Positions 59,215-64,000 of a stretch of 64,000 bases of DNA are shown piece after piece. The translations under genes were made by a program, and so were the position numbers. Origin of the DNA: Larix kaempferi (lineage: Eukaryota; Streptophyta; Pinopsida; Pinales; Pinaceae); assembly GCA_027924585.1 (NCBI GenBank), contig BSBM01000047.1, forward strand, positions 23,828,001 through 23,892,000. Reading direction: 5' to 3'. The notes below the pieces were generated by a model. It worked only from the letters and a program-made list of their open reading frames with translations. It was not told the origin of the DNA and did not search any database. Positions within the stretch are counted from its first letter, which is position 1. Every line of letters starts with the position of its first letter.

Positions 59215-61030
59215 GTATGCCTACCACAAAAACCCCACGATCAACGGAATCTCGATTTAGGTCATATGGCCCTTATTCTCCAAACTAGGCCATGGCCATG
59301 ACCCAAGATCTATCCATAGTTTGAAAAATTTCCTATGGGCACCCATATCCCAATTGAAGACCAAATATCCCTTCTAAAGGACTTATGCAGTGGTTCAAGG
59401 ACTTGTACATGTCTCATGAGCCTTAAAATATTCATATAGGTCCTAAGACCCTTTATTTTCTCCCATGGTCACGATAAAAGTTTATAGACCCATCCATTTT
59501 GTCTAAAAATTTCTAACAATGTCCATATCTCATTCAAAGGTCAATGATTATGAGATGTAGAAGACTAGTTTAGATCATACAACCTTTGTTTTCCTTCATC
59601 AATCATGCTCAAGGCCCTAAGACCCTTGTCTGGTATGCAAGATCTCTTAATGATACCCATATCCCACCAAAAAACCAATTATTTGGTCATGTATGGTGGC
59701 TTGAGGTCTAGTTCAGGGACCAAGGCCTAAAAGCTTCATTTTGGGCCAAAGACCAAAGAACCATCTCTTGTGTGCAAAACCTCCTAATGGTACCAATATC
59801 CCACTCAAGGACAAAGGTACTTTATATAGGGATTTTTTGGTGGTTTGAGAAATCTTTCATGTCCCATAAAACCTATAATATACATTTTGGGGTTAATGAC
59901 CATATTTTACTTTTCCAATCATGGTTAAGGTGCTAGAACCCATCCCTAGTACACAAAAGTCCTAATGTTATCCATGTCCCACTTGTATGCAAAAGATTCC
60001 TTTTAGAGGGCTCGTGTCATAGTTCAAGGCCTTGATAATGTCCAATTATACCAATAATATTCATTTATGATTTAATTCTATGGATTTATCCCTCAACCAT
60101 GGTTAAGACCTTGATACACATTCCTAATGCACAAAATGTCATAATGGTACCATATCTCACTTGAAGGACAATGATCCACTTTAGAGGACATGCTATGTGG
60201 TTTGTGGCATTGTTTATGGCCCTTTATCACTAAAGGCTTCATCAAGGACCCACGAGATTTATTTTCCTCCCTTGGCCATGGCCAATGCCTTAAGACACCC
60301 ATCCCTAATGCACAAGACTTCATAAAGGTTCCCATATTTCACTTGGAGGCCAAAGATTGCCTTTAAAAGCACTTGTGTTTTGGTTTTAGGTCATGTTCAT
60401 GTCCAATGAGCCTTAGATATCCATTTATGGTATAAGGCCCTTTTTATCCTCTCTTGATTATGGTCAAGGCCCTAAACGCATCCTTACTGTGCAAAACTCC
60501 TAAGTGTGCCCATATCCCACTTGTATGCCAAACATCCACTTTGAATGATCCATGTTGTGGTTCAAGGCCTTGACCATGACCCATTAACTCAAGAACCTTA
60601 ATTTAGGGCCTAATTCTCTTGTAATTTACCCCAACCATGCTCAAAAACCTAAGAACCATCCCTAGTGCTCAAAACCTTCTAATGGAACCCATATCCCACT
60701 CTAAGGACAATGATCTGTTATATAGGGCATCTTTTGTTGGTTGTGGCCTTATTCATTACCCATGGTCCTTAGAAGCTTCATTTAGGACCTAAGGGCCTTA
60801 TTCCCCCCCTCCATATCCATTGGCAAGGCCTTGAGATCCATCCCTACTATCCATGACATTATATGAGCAACCATATTCCACTTGGAGGCCAAATATCCCA
60901 TTTAGAGGGCTCATGTGTTAGTTTGAAGCCTAGTTCATGGTCCATGAGTCCTATAAGATTCATTTGGAGCCTATTTCCCTTGTTTTCCACCACTTAAAAT
61001 GGTCATGTCCCCAAAATCAATTTGCGAAAC
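59215..61030 (+). repeat. about 178-bp satellite array, plus orientation
   Basis: About ten diverged units are marked by CCCATATCCCACTTGxAGG at about 59341, 59520, 59657, 59793, 59957, 60148, 60330, 60500, 60679 and 60869. Spacing is mostly 164-191 bp, with two short units of about 136. Other shared words are GTTCAAGGCCTTG, CATGGCCAAGGCCCTAAGA and CATTTAGGACCTAAGG. Confidence 0.9.
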
Positions 61031-61955
61031 CTCTTAAAAACATTCATATTATCATTAAAGTTTATGTATTATGTATTTTTAACAAATTACTTACCACTTC
61101 TCACTCTCATTTCAAACTTGTCATATTACTCTCGGCATATATTAATTCTTTGAAATTGTCAACATATTAATCTATGGCAGCATACTCGTAATTGAATAGA
61201 TGTTGAAGTTATAACTCCAACAACACCGCACCGCGAAAAAACCATCTAGAAACATAAAAAATTCCAACATGGGCACACCTATGCCCGTAAAAGACCTCAA
61301 GCATGTATGAGTCTTCCATTGGTTAGCTAGCCTTACAAGCACCCACCTTCACCATTTCTTAATCTGCTGTGCTTTGATGATCTATTTTAACATTTTCTAA
61401 ATGTGTTGTACTGATAATTTAACACATATCATCATTTTTAATGTGTTTTGATGATCATCTTCCTTTGGTCAATTAGCCTCCAAAACATTCATCTTCCTCA
61501 TTTTTACCATGGTTATTTTTAAAATTTTCTGCTTATTACCAAAACAATAAAACATTTACAAAATAACAATATTATTAAAAATAAAAAATATAAAAAATAA
61601 AATATTCATCCAAAACTTAAAAAAAAATTTAAGTTCATCAAAATCATTTAGAGAAGCGATAAGACTACCTCTACGTTTTGAAACAATGTATATAAATAAA
61701 TATCCTTATTCATTTACTTACAAACTTAAAATGTGGTAATGAGAATTGAGGCATGCAAACAAAGGTAATCGATCCACATATTTTATGGACTAAGAAGCTT
61801 TCAAAATATAGTTGCATGAGAGTATATATGGAAAAATGTTTTCTCTTTCTTAGATGAATATGTCAGTTTAGTTACAATTTTGTGATTGATAATGATGATG
61901 ACGATGGTTAATGTTTACTGAAACTAATATTTGTCTATTGGATCTTACTAAGGAA
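61031..61955. other. AT-rich interval, no feature seen
   Basis: Nothing coding is recognised between the satellite and the LINE. Confidence 0.4.
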
Positions 61956-63462
61956 TTATTTTGTTTGCTTTAGAATTTTATTCCTATGCTCAAAAAGCTT
62001 GAAGAGAAGCGTTCCTAACTCATTGTAGTTTTGATAGGTTAGAAGGATATGAATGTTTGTATTGTAACAAAGATTTTGAAATTGAGACCTAATGTGGGTG
62101 TACATAGGGCATTCAAAGAGAAAGTGATTTTCATCCTCAACGCTCATAGTCTCACAAATGTGACAAATCCTTTCATCCCACGGTGTTTTAGGAATTATCC
62201 AACTCCTTGTTTCACTATGGAGGTCATGAAAGTCCGTTCTTATCTTGGCTATATTAATTTTCTTCTTTATACTAGTTAAAACAAAGAGATATTTTTGATC
62301 TTCTAGATTATGGTTAATGACCTCATAATATATTAATTTTCTTTTAACGTCTAAATTTTTATCACACCACAAATTCTCTGTAAACTTAGATGTAGTAATA
62401 TTTTTAATGCTATTGATATTTTGCAAAGTGACATTTTCATCAGTTCTCCAATAGTTTAACCAAATGAGGGCATCTTTATGTCAACCCCACTTGAGTCATA
62501 GGTGGTTTTGATGGGATTTTAAAGCAATTTTTAGGAAGCCCCACTTCTACTAGGAGAATAGGCTAGGGCGTATTGCTTTTAATTTTGAGGTTATAATTTA
62601 TAAAATGCTTCCTATTCGCTCAATTTTTCTCCAAGATTCTCTAGAGATGTTGCAACCCCAAAATTCACACTTGTACAAGATAACGAGGGTGAGGAGGGTT
62701 TCAAAGAGGAACTTCTTTTTATCCCACATCATAAGGTTTGTTGATTTACAATTGTTTTCAAGACCAAAATAAGCTTTCCACCCTTCATTAATCCTTTTCT
62801 CAATGTTATCGTTCCGGTTGAGTTTGTGATGGATATTAATTCTGAGATATTTGTATGATGTCACTTCCTCCAACTTGCTATTGTCATAAATGAAATTAGC
62901 GTAAGTGGTCCTCTTGGATTTGATAATCATAACTTTTGTTTTGTTGATGTTACTCGTCATACCCATATTAGAGCAGAAATCCTTGAGAATTCTTAATTGC
63001 TTATCAAGATAAAAGGGACACCTTTCCATAAGAATAACATCATCAGGATAGAGAAGAAGGATGATGACTATTGTTGCTAATGGTGTGCCAGTGAAACTCG
63101 CTTCTTTTAAACAACCTTCTATCTTATTGACGTATATGCCAAAAATACTAGGGGAGAGAGGGAAACCTTGCTTAAATCCAATATTACAATTAATAGCTTT
63201 CGACCAACCCTTAGTGTTCTTAAAATTTACAATGGCACTCTCGTATAACCTTATCGCAACAACTCTCAACTCGAAAGGAACCTTTAGCTCTTATAATCTA
63301 TTCCACAAATTATTTCTAGGAACTATATCGAAAGCTTTTCTAAAGTCCACAAAGCAACACAAGATATTGGATTTATTATTACGACACTCCTCCACAATGA
63401 TGGTGAGCGTAACGAGGTGGTTCGTGGTTGGATTTATTATTATGTCTTCAGACATATATTAG
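61956..63462 (-). mobile_element. 5'-truncated LINE reverse transcriptase with C-terminal zinc domain
   Basis: The minus strand begins within RT at about 63440 (LVTLTIIVEECRNNKSNILC, then CFVDFRKAFDIVPRNNLWNR, one stop, then the frame 63269-62598). Motifs are GFKQGFPLSPSIFGIYVNKI, LLLYPDDVILME (YPDD in place of the catalytic YADD), MGMTSNINKTKVMIIKSKR, SYKYLRINIHHKLN and ILYKCEFWGCNISRESW. After a frame-broken stretch (62597-62427) the frame 62426-61956 ends with the zinc-binding region CHICETMSVEDENHFLFECP. The 5' part (EN) is absent. The Ala-to-Pro change at the active site and the stops make it inactive. Confidence 0.9.
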
Positions 63463-64000
63463 TGATGGGTCTGATCTATTAATTAGTTGGTAGTATATTT
63501 TGATGTTTTCCAATATTAAAATGTTTTTCAATAGGTTGTTTTTATTTTTATTTTTTTAATTTATCATGCTATAATTATTTGTCATTTTATTGGTTCTGAG
63601 ATGATGATGGGAGCTTCAAAAACTATAGCTAGGAGGGGGCAGTGGGCTTATGTCTGATTTTGATTAGTTGGATTAATTGTTCTATGACTGTATTAGATTT
63701 CAAATCCTTTTGTATTTTTTGGAAGTGTGTTCGTCGTCCACAATTTATGTCCAGGTGGGACGTCTGTTGTCCATTTGCAATCCAAGCTATGCGAGTGCAT
63801 TCATCATCTGAAGTTTTTATTTTCCCGGGAGGTTTGGTGTCCAGCTAGAAGGTTTATTACCATAAATAAGTAGCAACCTTCATGGTCACACTTTAACATT
63901 ATTAAAGTAATTTCTAGAAAAGGTTAATTCTCTAAATCTCCAGCTTTCAATTATCCAATACAACACAAGAATTCAATTGAAAGATTTGGCAATATTGTAC
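63463..64000. other. terminal interval, no feature seen
   Basis: The + frame at 63642-63848 has no recognisable domain. Confidence 0.35.

Overview
The window is almost certainly nuclear DNA of a land plant, most likely a gymnosperm (conifer type). The reasons are one expressed-looking plant gene spread over about 11 kb with TE-filled introns, conifer-style NLR resistance-gene debris, and many degenerate LINE and Ty3/gypsy copies in AT-rich DNA. The conifer assignment is inference. No bacterial-type operons, CRISPR arrays or convincing tRNA/rRNA genes were seen. ORFs elsewhere are mostly fragments carrying stops and frameshifts.

The one gene I can reconstruct completely is U1-70K, the 70-kDa protein of the U1 snRNP, at 20508-31554 on +. 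It has ten coding exons, all nine introns are GT-AG, every phase joins, and the product is 435 aa with the N-terminal U1-binding segment, an RRM and an arginine-rich RD/RE tail. Just upstream lie a 280-bp foldback (MITE-like) element and a GC-richer promoter/5'UTR stretch. Introns 1-3 total about 8.2 kb and hold an RNase H fragment, a perfect 62-bp palindrome, and two about 600-bp repeat copies in opposite orientation that bracket exon 3.

Layout: 0-0.4 kb LINE RNase H tail; 1.6-6.4 kb scrambled NLR pseudogene pieces on both strands; 10.9-11.4 kb ankyrin-repeat pseudogene (-); 12.2-14.3 kb LINE ORF1 plus endonuclease (-); 17.3-18.0 kb 5'-truncated LINE with an exact 15-bp target-site duplication; 18.6-19.6 kb tandem repeats interrupted by a dispersed element; 20.5-31.6 kb U1-70K; 32.6-33.1 kb minisatellite; 34.3-37.7 kb modular repeats split by another LINE; 37.7-39.4 kb hAT-like transposase pseudogene (-); 42.1-42.6 kb long foldback; 43.7-47.3 kb decayed gypsy element lacking its RT core and carrying a nested insertion; 50.8-51.2 kb RCD1/SRO (PARP-like) pseudogene; 53.1-53.6 kb third copy of the dispersed element; 56.6-61.0 kb two oppositely oriented arrays of one about 178-bp satellite flanking a gypsy LTR-gag piece; 62.0-63.5 kb LINE RT (-).

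Apart from U1-70K, nothing forms a working pathway. The window is best read as one conserved splicing gene in a field of old nested repeats, some of which lie where they could affect splicing of that gene.
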